From Paraglaciecola sp. 20A4 (GTDB lineage: Bacteria > Pseudomonadota > Gammaproteobacteria > Enterobacterales > Alteromonadaceae), in NCBI RefSeq assembly GCF_011378905.1, contig NZ_WTPY01000012.1, positions 1 through 64,000 on the forward strand: a stretch of DNA of 64,000 nucleotides, in the 5' to 3' direction. Made by a program: the position numbers and the translations under genes. Under the pieces are notes generated by a model, which had not been told where the DNA came from, made no database searches, and was given only the letters and a program-made list of their open reading frames with translations. Of the stretch, positions 25,320-36,330 are shown piece after piece (position 1 is the stretch's first letter; each line of letters opens with the position of its first letter).

Positions 25320-26640
25320 TGTTCACCTCGCGCTTTGTGCTTAAAGGTAAATGAACTTGTACTGATAGCCCGCCTAAAATTGAGCGATGCAAGCGTATCT
25401 GTCCTGCATGCAAATCGACGATTTGTTTTACTATTGCTAAGCCTAGCCCGATGCCTTGGCTTTTCTGCTCTATATGTTTACTTGAACGATAAAAGCGTTC
25501 TAAAACCTTGGCATACTCATCGTCGTTTAAGCCTGTACCTGAGTCATCTACTTGGATGACGACGTCATTAGCATCTTTATGCACATGAACTTGAATATGA
25601 CCCTCTACTGGGGCGTATTTATGGGCATTACCAATTAAGTTCTGTAATAGTGTTAAAAGAGCAAATTCACTGCTTAAAATAACCTGTGGTTTGCCTATCA
25701 ACTCAATGGTTTGCTGTTTGTTGTCGATACTCGCGTACATATCTGAAATAACACTTTGCGCAATTTCATATACGTCTACTTGACGGCTGTTGGCCTCAAA
25801 GTACTCTGGGTTAGTGCGGCTCAATAGTAATATCTGATTTATCGCATGTATCATGCGATCTGTGTCTTGATGTAGTTTATCTATACGCTGAATATTGCCG
25901 TCGCTAACGGCATCTTTGCGCAGGTTATGTAAGTTGATTTTTAATACGCTCAAAGGAGTGCGTAACTCATGTGCCGCATTGGATGCGAATTGTTGCTCAC
26001 GTTCAAAAGCGGCTTGTAGGCGACTAAGCAGTGAATTAAGCGTTGTGATCATCGGCACCAGCTCAGTTGCGGGCGCATCTAAACTCAAAGGTTCAAAGTT
26101 TCTCGGAGAACGGCGCTGTAAGGCTTCAGAAAGAGATCGTAATGGCTTTAATCCAAGGCTTACGGCAAAGTATATAATAAAAGCTAAAAGAGGGATGGTT
26201 AAAATAATCGGCGCCATTGCCGCGAGAATCATTTTATCGGCTAGTTCAAAGCGACTCTGTAACGGCTGCGCGACCATGATCCACATCTGACCTTTTTGCG
26301 ATAAGTGCGAGTACACACGCCAACGCTTACCGGCAAAGTTCTTATCAGAAAAACCAGTTGAAAATTTACCGATTTTTCGCTGTGGCGTGTTTGAAGAGTG
26401 GATAAACAGTTTTTCGTTTTTCCATAATTGAACCGCGATATTATCGCCGCTATCAAACTGTTGCGAGGTTTGCAGTAAAGCCACATGCGTAAAGCTATTG
26501 GCTAACGCGACAAGTTCGGCATCAAACAGCTCTGAAGATTTGAGCATGCTAGAACGATAACCCTGCAGCGCGGCGCTAAAGCTGATAAGTATTAGCAAGG
26601 CGATAAGCGTTAAGGTTAGCTGACGACGAATTGAACGCAT
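25312..26640 (-). CDS. Sensor histidine kinase (QseC/PmrB-like)
   Basis: A 442-residue membrane sensor. Two membrane helices (~10-30 and ~140-165) bracket a periplasmic region of ~110 residues, followed by HAMP, a dimerisation/phosphoacceptor domain with the His in NAAHELRTPLSVL (~235) and an HATPase domain with NAHKYAP, DSGTGL and GIGLGLAIVKQIV boxes. It lies 5 bp after the response-regulator gene and overlaps the cupredoxin gene by 8 bp, so it likely senses the metal or stress that this operon handles. Confidence 0.93.
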   Translation of the reverse strand: MRSIRRQLTLTLIALLILISFSAALQGYRSSMLKSSELFDAELVALANSFTHVALLQTSQQFDSGDNIAVQLWKNEKLFIHSSNTPQRKIGKFSTGFSDKNFAGKRWRVYSHLSQKGQMWIMVAQPLQSRFELADKMILAAMAPIILTIPLLAFIIYFAVSLGLKPLRSLSEALQRRSPRNFEPLSLDAPATELVPMITTLNSLLSRLQAAFEREQQFASNAAHELRTPLSVLKINLHNLRKDAVSDGNIQRIDKLHQDTDRMIHAINQILLLSRTNPEYFEANSRQVDVYEIAQSVISDMYASIDNKQQTIELIGKPQVILSSEFALLTLLQNLIGNAHKYAPVEGHIQVHVHKDANDVVIQVDDSGTGLNDDEYAKVLERFYRSSKHIEQKSQGIGLGLAIVKQIVDLHAGQIRLHRSILGGLSVQVHLPLSTKREVNIV

Positions 26641-26645
26641 GTAAC

Positions 26646-27323
26646 TTAAGCGCTCGCTCTGGTGGTCACGCTATAACCGACTCCGCGAATGGTTTTAATA
26701 AAATCTTTAGGCAACTTCTTGCGTAAGTTATGAATATGCACCTCTATGGCATTGCTAGATAACTCGTCGCCCCATTCATAAAGCTTGGTTTCCAGTTGGC
26801 TTTTTGACTGAATGCGACCGGCATTTTCCATCAGGGCTTTAATTAGCATGAACTCCCTACGCGATAGCTCTTTTGATTCACCGTCGGCTTGAATTTGATG
26901 GCTGGCTAAATCAAGTGTAACAGAACCAATGGTCACAATAGAGCTACTTGCTGTACCTAGTCTGCGTTCCATAACACGAAGGCGTGCCAGTAACTCCTGC
27001 ATATCGAAGGGCTTGGCTAGGTAATCGTCAGCGCCGCCGTCTAAGCCGGTTATTTTGTCTGTCATGCTGTCTCTGGCAGTCAAAATCAGTGTTGGCAGTC
27101 CTTGCTTATTTCGATGAGCTTGGCGCAATACGTCAAGGCCGTCCATATCGGGCAACCCTAGATCCAAGATCATCAGGGTAAATTCCCCCGTGGCAATAGC
27201 CGATAGAGCGTCCGCGCCTGTCGCCACGCTGTTGATAGCGTAACCTTCACTGCGTAACGACTGACTCAGCGCATCGCTCAAGGATATGTCATCTTCAACA
27301 AGTAGAATTCGCATTTCATTCAC
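26646..27323 (-). CDS. OmpR/PhoB-family response regulator
   Basis: A 225-residue regulator: receiver domain (1-~115) with the phosphoacceptor Asp54 in MILDLGLPDMDG, acidic pair near the N terminus (VEDD) and Lys in DDYLAKPF; winged-helix output domain (~130-222) with LSRREFMLIKALMENAG and VHIHNLRKKL. It is the first gene of the operon, so the two-component system probably controls its own transcription and that of the cupredoxin, permease and barrel genes. Confidence 0.95.
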   Translation of the reverse strand: MNEMRILLVEDDISLSDALSQSLRSEGYAINSVATGADALSAIATGEFTLMILDLGLPDMDGLDVLRQAHRNKQGLPTLILTARDSMTDKITGLDGGADDYLAKPFDMQELLARLRVMERRLGTASSSIVTIGSVTLDLASHQIQADGESKELSRREFMLIKALMENAGRIQSKSQLETKLYEWGDELSSNAIEVHIHNLRKKLPKDFIKTIRGVGYSVTTRASA

Positions 27324-27562
27324 CCTAATAGTACAAAGACCTAGCTTACCTGTTGCAACTTAAGCCAACATTAAGTGCCCGCGACTGGAATATTCGGGGT
27401 TAAGCTGGGGTTATTGCACCGTTGCGATAACGTGGATTGGGATATCCAGCTATTAAATCACAAAAAAGGGTGATTTTAATACTGCTATCGTGGCTGGCAT
27501 CCATTAGAATATAGGCCATAAATCAAGATGTTAAGCACACGTTTTCTAGGTAAATACATTCT

Positions 27563-28921
27563 ATGCCTGATTCTCAAGAAGCAAAAAAACTTAGCAATCA
27601 AATTGAAGAGATTAACGAAGCTCTAAACGATGGCATGATAGTGCAAGTGCGCGAGATGCTAAGCACAATGCCCTCTTGTGATGTGGCTTTGTTGCTTGAA
27701 TCTAGCCGCAGTCGCACCCGTTCAGAAATCTGGCAGTTAATCGAACCTGAGCAATACAGTGACGTACTAGAAGATCTTTCTGAGGATGTGCGAAACGGTA
27801 TTATTCGTCAAATGGTGCCTGAAATTCTAGCCGACGCACTAGAAGAGATGGACACGGACGATCTCGTCGAAACGCTAAGTGGCTTACCCGAAGCGGTGTC
27901 TCAAGATGCACTGAGCTCCATGGACGAGCAAGATCGGCAACGCGCAGAGCAAGCGCTGTCTTACGGCGAAGACACGGCCGGTTTTATTATGAACACCGAT
28001 ACGATTACTTTACGCCCAGAAGTAACGGTGGATGTGATTTTGCGTTACCTGCGTTTAAAAGGGAATATTCCAAAGGGTACAGATACCTTTTATGTGGTTA
28101 ATCGCAATGACGAATTGATTGGTAGTGTTCCTGTTATTGCGTTGCTAACCGCTAGACCTGCGGTTATGGTTGAAAAACTAATGACTCAGGACTCAGTGAC
28201 GATCCCAGTTGATATGCACGAGGACGAAGTAGCCAGTTTGTTTGAACGTTACGATTGGTTATCAGCCCCTGTGGTAGACAAACAAAATCACTTAGTGGGG
28301 CGTATCACCATTGATGACGTGGTCGATATTATTCGTGAAGGTGCTGAGCATTCTATGATGAGCATGGCCGGTTTGGCAGATGAAGAGGATACTTTCGCCC
28401 CCGTTATAAAAAGTACCAAAAAGCGCTCAGTCTGGTTGGGCGTTAATCTGTTTACGGCGCTAATGGCCGCTGCAGTGAGCGACATGTTCGAAGCAACCCT
28501 AAGTCAATTGGCTGTGCTAGCTATATTAAATACCATTGTTCCCAGTATGGGCGGTGCGGCGGGAAATCAAACCTTAACGTTGGTTATTCGTGGTATGGCA
28601 TTAGGGCACGTTAGCGACAGCAACGCGAGATGGTTAATCGGTAAAGAACTCGCCATCGGTTTTTTTAACGGTGTTATTTGGGCATTGCTTATTGCGTCTG
28701 TTATCGCCATGTGGAAACAAGATTTGATGCTCGGTGGAGTAATTGCCTTTGCCATGATGATTAACATGATAGCGGCAGGACTAGCCGGTGCCATGCTGCC
28801 AATTATGATGAAAAAAATGAATATTGATCCTGCGCTTGCCGGTAGTGTCATTTTAACCACTATTACCGATGTAGTCGGAATTTTTGCCTTCTTGGGCACA
28901 GCAACTTGGTTGTTATTGTAA
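27563..28921 (+). CDS. mgtE: Magnesium transporter MgtE
   Basis: Mg2+-gated Mg2+ channel of 452 residues. An N-terminal acidic helical domain (~1-130, rich in Glu/Asp) and two CBS domains (~130-260, SVTIPVDMHEDEVASLFERY and LVGRITIDDVVDII) form the cytosolic magnesium sensor. Five membrane helices follow (~285-450), with PSMGGAAGNQTL at the pore. EamA follows after 3 bp. I looked for an M-box riboswitch in the 240-bp leader and did not recognise one. Confidence 0.95.
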   Translation: MPDSQEAKKLSNQIEEINEALNDGMIVQVREMLSTMPSCDVALLLESSRSRTRSEIWQLIEPEQYSDVLEDLSEDVRNGIIRQMVPEILADALEEMDTDDLVETLSGLPEAVSQDALSSMDEQDRQRAEQALSYGEDTAGFIMNTDTITLRPEVTVDVILRYLRLKGNIPKGTDTFYVVNRNDELIGSVPVIALLTARPAVMVEKLMTQDSVTIPVDMHEDEVASLFERYDWLSAPVVDKQNHLVGRITIDDVVDIIREGAEHSMMSMAGLADEEDTFAPVIKSTKKRSVWLGVNLFTALMAAAVSDMFEATLSQLAVLAILNTIVPSMGGAAGNQTLTLVIRGMALGHVSDSNARWLIGKELAIGFFNGVIWALLIASVIAMWKQDLMLGGVIAFAMMINMIAAGLAGAMLPIMMKKMNIDPALAGSVILTTITDVVGIFAFLGTATWLLL

Positions 28922-28924
28922 TTT

Positions 28925-29788
28925 ATGTCTGTGCTATCACTTATCTCGTTAACGTTTTTAACCTTAGTCGCATTTGCGGCTAATTCGGTGTTTTGCCGCT
29001 TGGCGCTAGACGAGCAAAATATGGATCCTATGAGTTTCACTGGTATTCGACTTACTTCAGCTGCGCTAGTGCTTAGCTTGATTATGCTGCTTAAGTCTTC
29101 TAAGAGCATTTCTAGCCTCAGTGCGTTAAATGCCTATGGTAGCTGGCGTCAAGCGAGTTATTTATTTGCTTATGCAGCTGGTTTTTCTTATGCCTACGTG
29201 ACACTGCCTACTGCGACGGGGGCATTAATCCTATTCGCAGCGGTGCAATTTACGATGTTATTAGTGGCGAGATTTGCCGGTAAACGGATGAATAGTATCG
29301 CCAGTGCTGGAGTGGTTATTTCCTTGCTCAGCTTCGTGTATTTTGTTCTACCTGAATTGTCATCACCGAGCCTAATTGGACTAATAGTAATGGCGTTGGC
29401 AGGCGTTGCTTGGGGTATGTACAGTCTCGCGGGCGCTAAGTCTACCCATGCGCTTGAATCGACGGGGGCTAACTTTATTCGTTGCTTACCGTTGGGTTTG
29501 ATTTTAATGCTCGTATTTATGCCGACTGCAAGTCTGACATCGCTTGGCATCGCCTATGCTTTAGCATCTGGTGCGCTTGCCTCAGGGATTGGTTACGCTA
29601 TTTGGTATAAGGTGCTGCCCGAATTGCATCACAGCGTTGCTGCGGTATGCCAGCTATGTGTACCAATCATTGCTGCGTTTGGCGGTGTGTTGCTGGTGGA
29701 TGAACCTATTACATACCATTTGATGTTGTCATCAGTAGGTATCCTTGGGGGAATGTTACTAGTGACGCTGGCAAAGAAAACTCAGTGA
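28925..29788 (+). CDS. EamA/DMT-family transporter
   Basis: A 287-residue inner-membrane protein with about ten hydrophobic helices in two EamA repeats (~1-135 and ~145-285), each with the family GLxxMALAGVAWGMYSLAG-like segment. Such proteins export or import small metabolites, amino acids or nucleosides; the substrate is not evident. It starts 3 bp after mgtE, so translation is likely coupled, although no functional link to magnesium is known. A terminator shared with galK follows. Confidence 0.88.
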   Translation: MSVLSLISLTFLTLVAFAANSVFCRLALDEQNMDPMSFTGIRLTSAALVLSLIMLLKSSKSISSLSALNAYGSWRQASYLFAYAAGFSYAYVTLPTATGALILFAAVQFTMLLVARFAGKRMNSIASAGVVISLLSFVYFVLPELSSPSLIGLIVMALAGVAWGMYSLAGAKSTHALESTGANFIRCLPLGLILMLVFMPTASLTSLGIAYALASGALASGIGYAIWYKVLPELHHSVAAVCQLCVPIIAAFGGVLLVDEPITYHLMLSSVGILGGMLLVTLAKKTQ

Positions 29789-29830
29789 CTAAACGGCTAA
29801 CGCCGCAGTCAAATGGTCCGTAAAAAAACC

Positions 29831-29875
29831 AAAAAATAGGTAGCGAGTTATTTAGTCAAAACCGCTACCTTTTTT
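29831..29875. terminator. Bidirectional terminator (EamA gene / galK)
   Basis: AGGTAGCG (29838-29845) and CGCTACCT (29863-29870) form an 8-bp perfect stem with a 17-nt loop, with A-rich sequence on the left and five T on the right, so it can stop both converging units. Confidence 0.82.
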
Positions 29876-29898
29876 GTTATTCGGGCTAGTTGGTAGCC

Positions 29899-31068
29899 TT
29901 AAAAGCGCACTTCACCTGCACCGTCGCTAGCGCAACACACATAGAAGGTTTCTTGATAACCTGTTTCTGCGTGATAGCGCTCGGCAATAAGTTGCTGTGC
30001 ACCGGCTACCATTTCCCGGGGCATTAGGGCCACAATACAGCCACCAAAACCACCCCCAGTCATGCGTACACCGCCGTGCTCACCTAGGTATTCTGCTAAG
30101 GTCGCTACGAGGAAATCAATCGGCTTAACGGTAATTTCGAAATCATCGCGCATTGAAGCGTGTGATTCAGCCATTAATGAAGACAGGGTTTTAGCATCAC
30201 CTGCGCGTAAAGCGTCGGCGGCTTGAAGCGTACGTTCGCTGTCTGACACAACGTGGTGGGCACGGCGATACACGACTTCAGGTAACTGGTCTTTTTGGGC
30301 TTGTAAGTCGATTAAGCTAATATCACGTAAGGCTTTTATACCTAAGATCTTAGCTGCTTCCTCACATTGCTCACGGCGAGTATTATATTCGCTATCAACT
30401 AACCCACGTTTTACGTTTGAGTTAATGATAACCACATCGAGCTCAGGAGGCATTGAGATAAGTTCACTTTCTAAAGAGCGACAATCAAGCAACAAAGCGT
30501 TGTTTTGCGCACCGCAGGCACTGACCATTTGATCCATTATGCCGCAGTTACAACCAACAAATTGGTTTTCGGCTTCTTGGCCATTTAACGCAACATCTGC
30601 AGATGTTAAAGGCAAATCAAATAACTGACGGAAGGTTTCGCCGATAACCACTTCAAGTGACGCCGAAGAGCTAAGACCTGCACCTTGTGGCACGTTACCA
30701 GAGACAACCATATCGACTCCTTTCAACTGTAAGCCACGTAATTGGAGGTGTTTAATCACGCCGCGAATATAGTTGCTCCATAGTTGGGTAGGATGAGGCT
30801 CAATAGGTGAACTCAAAGAGAATTCATCGCGCTCGTTGTCATAATCGGCGGCCACGACGCGCACCAAATCATCTTCTCTGGGCGTGACGGCAACTAACGT
30901 TTGATAATTGATGGCACAAGGTAATACAAAACCGTCGTTATAGTCAGTATGCTCTCCAATTAAATTAACGCGCCCAGGGGCCTGGAAGTGACGCGCTGGT
31001 GCTGTTTGAAATACCTGTTGATAGGTCGTGTTTAGATCATCAATTGCTTGTTGAGAAATGATTTTCAT
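29899..31068 (-). CDS. galK: Galactokinase
   Basis: Phosphorylates galactose to galactose 1-phosphate with ATP, first step of the Leloir pathway. The 389-residue GHMP kinase has the galactose signature [19 protein letters not shown] (~33-51), the phosphate loop [13 protein letters not shown], and the C-terminal GGGFGGC. It lies 4 bp after galT in an operon read galT-galK. galE and mutarotase genes are not adjacent. Confidence 0.97.
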   Translation of the reverse strand: MKIISQQAIDDLNTTYQQVFQTAPARHFQAPGRVNLIGEHTDYNDGFVLPCAINYQTLVAVTPREDDLVRVVAADYDNERDEFSLSSPIEPHPTQLWSNYIRGVIKHLQLRGLQLKGVDMVVSGNVPQGAGLSSSASLEVVIGETFRQLFDLPLTSADVALNGQEAENQFVGCNCGIMDQMVSACGAQNNALLLDCRSLESELISMPPELDVVIINSNVKRGLVDSEYNTRREQCEEAAKILGIKALRDISLIDLQAQKDQLPEVVYRRAHHVVSDSERTLQAADALRAGDAKTLSSLMAESHASMRDDFEITVKPIDFLVATLAEYLGEHGGVRMTGGGFGGCIVALMPREMVAGAQQLIAERYHAETGYQETFYVCCASDGAGEVRF

Positions 31069-31072
31069 TGCT

Positions 31073-32122
31073 CTAGGCTCCGCTTAATTCATTGTAATGT
31101 ACATCACTGAGTGCTTGCAGCTTTTGGGCGGCTTGCTCTGGCGTTAGATCACGTTGTGGCTCAGCCATCATTTCATAACCCACCATAAATTTGCGTACCG
31201 TTGCCGAACGCAAAAGTGGCGGATAGAAATGGGCATGCAGTTGCCAATGCTCTGTTACGTCCGAATTATGCGGCGCCCCGTGCCAACCCATTGAATAGGG
31301 GAAAGAGCATTGAAATAAGTTGTCATAGCGGCTGGTTAGTTTTTTTAGTGCGAGGGCTAAATCTGCTTGTTGAGCGTTATCCATTTCGTCGAAACGGGCA
31401 CACTTGAATTTTGGCATTAGTAGGGTTTCAAATGGCCAAGCTGCCCAATAAGGTACGACGGCAATCCAGTGGTCAGTTTCGACCACAGTACGTTCGCCGC
31501 TCGCTGATTCTTTTTGTGCATAGTCTAGTAAAAGTGAGCTGTTGTGTTTGTCAAAATAGGCGCGTTGATTCACATCCGCTTTACGCACTTCATTGGGGAT
31601 AAAATCATTCGCCCAAACTTGTCCATGTGGGTGAGGATTAGAGCAACCCATGGCAGCGCCTTTATTTTCAAATACCTGTACCCAAGCGTAATCTTTTGAT
31701 AATTCAGCTACTTGGTCGCGCCAAGTCTGTACTATTTTTTCAAGGGCTGGCAGGGGTAATTCTGGTAGCGACTTGTTATGGGCAGGTGAGAAACAAATAA
31801 CTCGGCTAGTACCGCGTGCTGCTTCTACGGTGAACAAATCATCGTTAACGCGCTCTGATGCTGGTGTATCTTTCATCAATGCTGCAAAATCATTCGTAAA
31901 CACAAAGGTATCTGTGTATTCAGGGTTCACTTCGCCATTTATACGCGTGTTGCCAGAACATAAGAAACACTCAGGGTCGTGGGCAACGCTGTCGTTATGT
32001 TGGGGTTTTTCAACTTGACCTTGCCATGGACGTTTTGCCCTATGAGGTGACACAAGCACCCAATCGTTGGTGAGTGGGTTACGACGACGATGAGAATGAT
32101 CTACCGGATCAAATTTAGCCAT
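31073..32122 (-). CDS. galT: Galactose-1-phosphate uridylyltransferase
   Basis: Transfers UMP between UDP-glucose and galactose 1-phosphate. The 349-residue protein contains the nucleophile motif in [12 protein letters not shown] around residues 160-170, and two metal-binding Cys near FLCSGN (~55-60) and the HNS/H residues typical of the E. coli enzyme. It is first in the galT-galK operon; the AT-rich 115 bp upstream should hold the promoter. No regulator gene is next to it. Confidence 0.97.
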   Translation of the reverse strand: MAKFDPVDHSHRRRNPLTNDWVLVSPHRAKRPWQGQVEKPQHNDSVAHDPECFLCSGNTRINGEVNPEYTDTFVFTNDFAALMKDTPASERVNDDLFTVEAARGTSRVICFSPAHNKSLPELPLPALEKIVQTWRDQVAELSKDYAWVQVFENKGAAMGCSNPHPHGQVWANDFIPNEVRKADVNQRAYFDKHNSSLLLDYAQKESASGERTVVETDHWIAVVPYWAAWPFETLLMPKFKCARFDEMDNAQQADLALALKKLTSRYDNLFQCSFPYSMGWHGAPHNSDVTEHWQLHAHFYPPLLRSATVRKFMVGYEMMAEPQRDLTPEQAAQKLQALSDVHYNELSGA

Positions 32123-32237
32123 TTGGATACACCATGTTAAGAATTGGTTAATTTATACTATTATATTATTAATTGATTTTAATTTGCAAATGCATGTGTG
32201 TCATCCCTTAAATCCATATTTTGTTTCTTTAATATGC

Positions 32238-32263
32238 AAAAAAGCCTGCTAAGCAGGCTTTTT
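32238..32263. terminator. Intrinsic terminator between astD and galT
   Basis: GCCTGC-TAA... and GCAGGC pair around a 3-nt loop with six A on the left and five T on the right. It stops minus-strand transcription from astD before the galT promoter. Confidence 0.82.
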
Positions 32264-32325
32264 GAAGTCTAATGACTATAGACCAATACGCTAAAATACC
32301 ATATTACACTGGCAAACAGCGGAGT

Positions 32326-33798
32326 TTAGAAATGCAAACCGGGGTTTAAACTTCCAGGTAGTGTGACTTTTGCTAGCTCGACTGAGGCAACAGGATACGC
32401 ACAGTAATCAGCAGCATAATATGCGCTTGCTCTGTGATTACCACTTTCACCTACGCCACCAAACGGGGCTGCACCGCTGGCGCCTGTTATAGGACGATTC
32501 CAGTTAACGATTCCGGCGCGTATACGTTGATAAAAATGTTTGTACAAATCTTCGCTATCAGATAGTAAACCAGCAGATAAACCAAATTTAGTGTTATTAC
32601 CAAGCTCTATAGCGCGGTCAAAATCATCAAAACGGATCACTTTTAGCAATGGGCCAAAATGCTCTTCGTCAGGCATTTTTTCTACCATAGCTGTCACATC
32701 GATGATGCCTGGGCTGACAAAACCTGATTCGGTATCTAGGTGTTTAAGTTCAACTAGCGACGTTGCGCCTAAATCGAGTAATTGTTGCTGAGCGACGACC
32801 ATTGAGTTAGCTGCATTACTTGAAATCATTGCGCCCATAAAGGGTTGTTCGTCTGCATCATAGTCACCGACTTTGATATTTTTGGTCACTTCGATAAGGC
32901 GCGCTAAAATTGCATTTCCTTGCTCGTTATTTTCAATAAATAATTTACGAGCGCATGTACAGCGTTGACCAGAAGTGACAAATGCTGACTGAATAATATC
33001 GTGGACTGCAGCGTCGATGTCGCTCACATCTTTGACGATAAGTGGGTTGTTACCGCCCATCTCAAGGGCCAATATTTTGCCAGGGTGCCCAGCGTATTGC
33101 TCGTGCAATATTTTACCAGTACGTGAACTGCCAGTAAAAAACAGACCATCAAGGTCAGGGTGCGCAGCTAATGCTTTACCTGTATCTACTTCGCCTTGAA
33201 CAAGATTTAACACACCTTTAGGCAAGCCTGCTTTTTCCCATAATTGAACGGTTCTTTCAGCTACCAGTGGCGTTAAATCACTAGGTTTAAAGACCACACA
33301 GTTACCGGCTAAAAGTGCTGGGACTATATGGCCGTTAGGTAAATGTCCAGGGAAGTTATACGGACCAAACACGGCGACCACCCCATGTGGTTTGTGGCGA
33401 ATAAATGCTTTACCTACAGGCATAGCATTTTCAACCAAACCGGTGCGTTCTTGATAAGCGCGTTCTGAAATGGCTATTTTACCAATCATCGCACCCACTT
33501 CGGTAGCGGTTTCCCATAAGGGTTTACCGGTTTCTTGGGCGATAGTTAACGCTAGCATATCCTTATTTTCAGCCAATAATTCAGCGAATCGTTTCACATA
33601 TGCTAAACGCGCTTCAAACGAAAGCGCCGCCCAGGCAACAGTCGCAGCACGTGCGCTGGTTACCGCTTGATTTACTTGTTCGGTAGAGGCCGATTTAGCG
33701 TGCCATATTTGGTTTTTTTTAGCTGGATCGATTGACTCGATAGCATGGCCTTGACCTGTTTGCCATTGGCCTGAAATAAAATGAGTTTGTTGTGTCAT
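32326..33798 (-). CDS. astD: N-succinylglutamate 5-semialdehyde dehydrogenase
   Basis: Oxidises succinylglutamate semialdehyde to succinylglutamate with NAD, fourth step of the arginine succinyltransferase (AST) pathway. The 490 residues follow the aldehyde-dehydrogenase fold: nucleotide-binding [12 protein letters not shown], Glu in [13 protein letters not shown] and the catalytic Cys in [12 protein letters not shown]. It starts 3 bp after astA and is last in the astC-astA-astD unit. astB and astE are not here. Confidence 0.95.
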   Translation of the reverse strand: MTQQTHFISGQWQTGQGHAIESIDPAKKNQIWHAKSASTEQVNQAVTSARAATVAWAALSFEARLAYVKRFAELLAENKDMLALTIAQETGKPLWETATEVGAMIGKIAISERAYQERTGLVENAMPVGKAFIRHKPHGVVAVFGPYNFPGHLPNGHIVPALLAGNCVVFKPSDLTPLVAERTVQLWEKAGLPKGVLNLVQGEVDTGKALAAHPDLDGLFFTGSSRTGKILHEQYAGHPGKILALEMGGNNPLIVKDVSDIDAAVHDIIQSAFVTSGQRCTCARKLFIENNEQGNAILARLIEVTKNIKVGDYDADEQPFMGAMISSNAANSMVVAQQQLLDLGATSLVELKHLDTESGFVSPGIIDVTAMVEKMPDEEHFGPLLKVIRFDDFDRAIELGNNTKFGLSAGLLSDSEDLYKHFYQRIRAGIVNWNRPITGASGAAPFGGVGESGNHRASAYYAADYCAYPVASVELAKVTLPGSLNPGLHF

Positions 33799-33801
33799 AT
33801 A

Positions 33802-34836
33802 TTACACCTTAAATGTAGTCGGAGCGAAGCGTATGAACTCACCATCTTGTATACCGAGCTGGTCTGCCGCTGCCTGAGTAATGATGGCTAGTTCGTTCGT
33901 TTCGTCAATATTAAGAGACGTGGCGATAGCACGAAATTCAGCTATTTTGGTGTTGATGACAAAATATTCTGTGCTTGATTTAACAGCTTGGTCGTCAATT
34001 TTAATCGCTAACTTACGACTCGCCTGAGCGGTTCGGATATGGGTTAGATTCGCTTCTACTGTGGGGCCGGCATCAAAAATATCAACGTATCCACGGCAGC
34101 TAAACCCTTCGCTTTCGAGTAACCGCAGCGCAGGTTTGGTTTTGTCGTGAACCTTGCCAATCACCATTTGGGCTTCTTTGCTTAGCAAACTGACATAAAT
34201 AGGATATTTAGGCATCAATTCAGCAATAAATTGTTTTTGCCCTATGCCAGTTAGGTAATCTGCAGTGGGAAAGTCCATTGAGAAAAAGTGCTCTTCTAAC
34301 CATTGCCAAAATGGAGATTTACCATTTTCATCGCTGATACCGCGCATTTCAGCGATAACGGTTTCAGCAAAACGGTCTTTGTGTTCCATCATAAACAAAA
34401 AACGCACCTTTGATAGAAAACGACCACAATTACCACGACGCGCTGTTTCGCGTAAAAACAACGTGCAGATTTCTGAGACCCCAGTGTAGTCATTACACAA
34501 AGTGAGTATTTCTGCGGTGTTGTAAATATCAAGCTCTCGAGAGGCGTGTACCACTTTACTTAAATGGTAGTGATAAAATGCATCCTCAAGCCCAACACTA
34601 GAGGCTATGCCGCTGGTGCCTACTACTTGGCCTGTATCGGTATCTTCCATCACAAATAGATAGCTCTCGTTACCCGGTTGCTTGATATGTGTTGTAAAGG
34701 CGGCTTCTGAATCAGTGATTTTACTGCGCAATAAATCTTCGTTTACAGGCAATGAGGTAAAACCAATGCCTGACTCAACAGCGATTTCATGCAATACGGC
34801 GTAATCGCTGTGCTTAATAGGGCGAATAATAATCAT
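33802..34836 (-). CDS. astA: Arginine N-succinyltransferase
   Basis: Transfers succinyl from succinyl-CoA to the alpha-amino group of arginine, first step of arginine catabolism by the AST pathway. At 344 residues it has the AstA length, with the N-terminal acyltransferase segment IIIRPIKHSDYAVLHEIA, LFLRETARRGNCGRFLSKVR, and DIFDAGPTVEA. It lies between astC and astD with short gaps (22 and 3 bp), so the three genes are one operon. Confidence 0.95.
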   Translation of the reverse strand: MIIIRPIKHSDYAVLHEIAVESGIGFTSLPVNEDLLRSKITDSEAAFTTHIKQPGNESYLFVMEDTDTGQVVGTSGIASSVGLEDAFYHYHLSKVVHASRELDIYNTAEILTLCNDYTGVSEICTLFLRETARRGNCGRFLSKVRFLFMMEHKDRFAETVIAEMRGISDENGKSPFWQWLEEHFFSMDFPTADYLTGIGQKQFIAELMPKYPIYVSLLSKEAQMVIGKVHDKTKPALRLLESEGFSCRGYVDIFDAGPTVEANLTHIRTAQASRKLAIKIDDQAVKSSTEYFVINTKIAEFRAIATSLNIDETNELAIITQAAADQLGIQDGEFIRFAPTTFKV

Positions 34837-34858
34837 GCTCGCAATCTCTGTAGGGGGT

Positions 34859-36112
<1,254 letters not shown>

Positions 36113-36197
36113 TTATTCCAGATTTAAAAGGCCTTGTCTGCACGGATAATGCAGCTAAACCCTTATTTTTAAAGGGGTTGAGTGAACTTGCAGGAAT

Positions 36198-36215
36198 AGT
36201 GAATAAGTATTTAGT
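36198..36215. promoter_or_regulatory. Possible ArgR box upstream of astC
   Basis: AGTGAATAAGTATTTAGT agrees with the ARG consensus (TGAAT-4 AT-ATTCA) at all but one core base. ArgR usually binds paired boxes 3 bp apart, and a good second box is not visible, so this is tentative. Confidence 0.35.
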
Positions 36216-36330
36216 CTATTAAATCAGGAATGTTAGTGAGTGTCTGTGCCTAGCGCCACTGGTCTTGAATTTTGTCTAAAGCAATTTATAAAACGGTGTT
36301 GCATGATTATTAACAGAAATTTTTCGAAAT

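Noticed and set aside
27324-27562. M-box riboswitch in the mgtE leader
   Set aside because: I found only a short AAATCAC/GTGATTT hairpin near 27455-27477 and none of the conserved M-box helices by eye.
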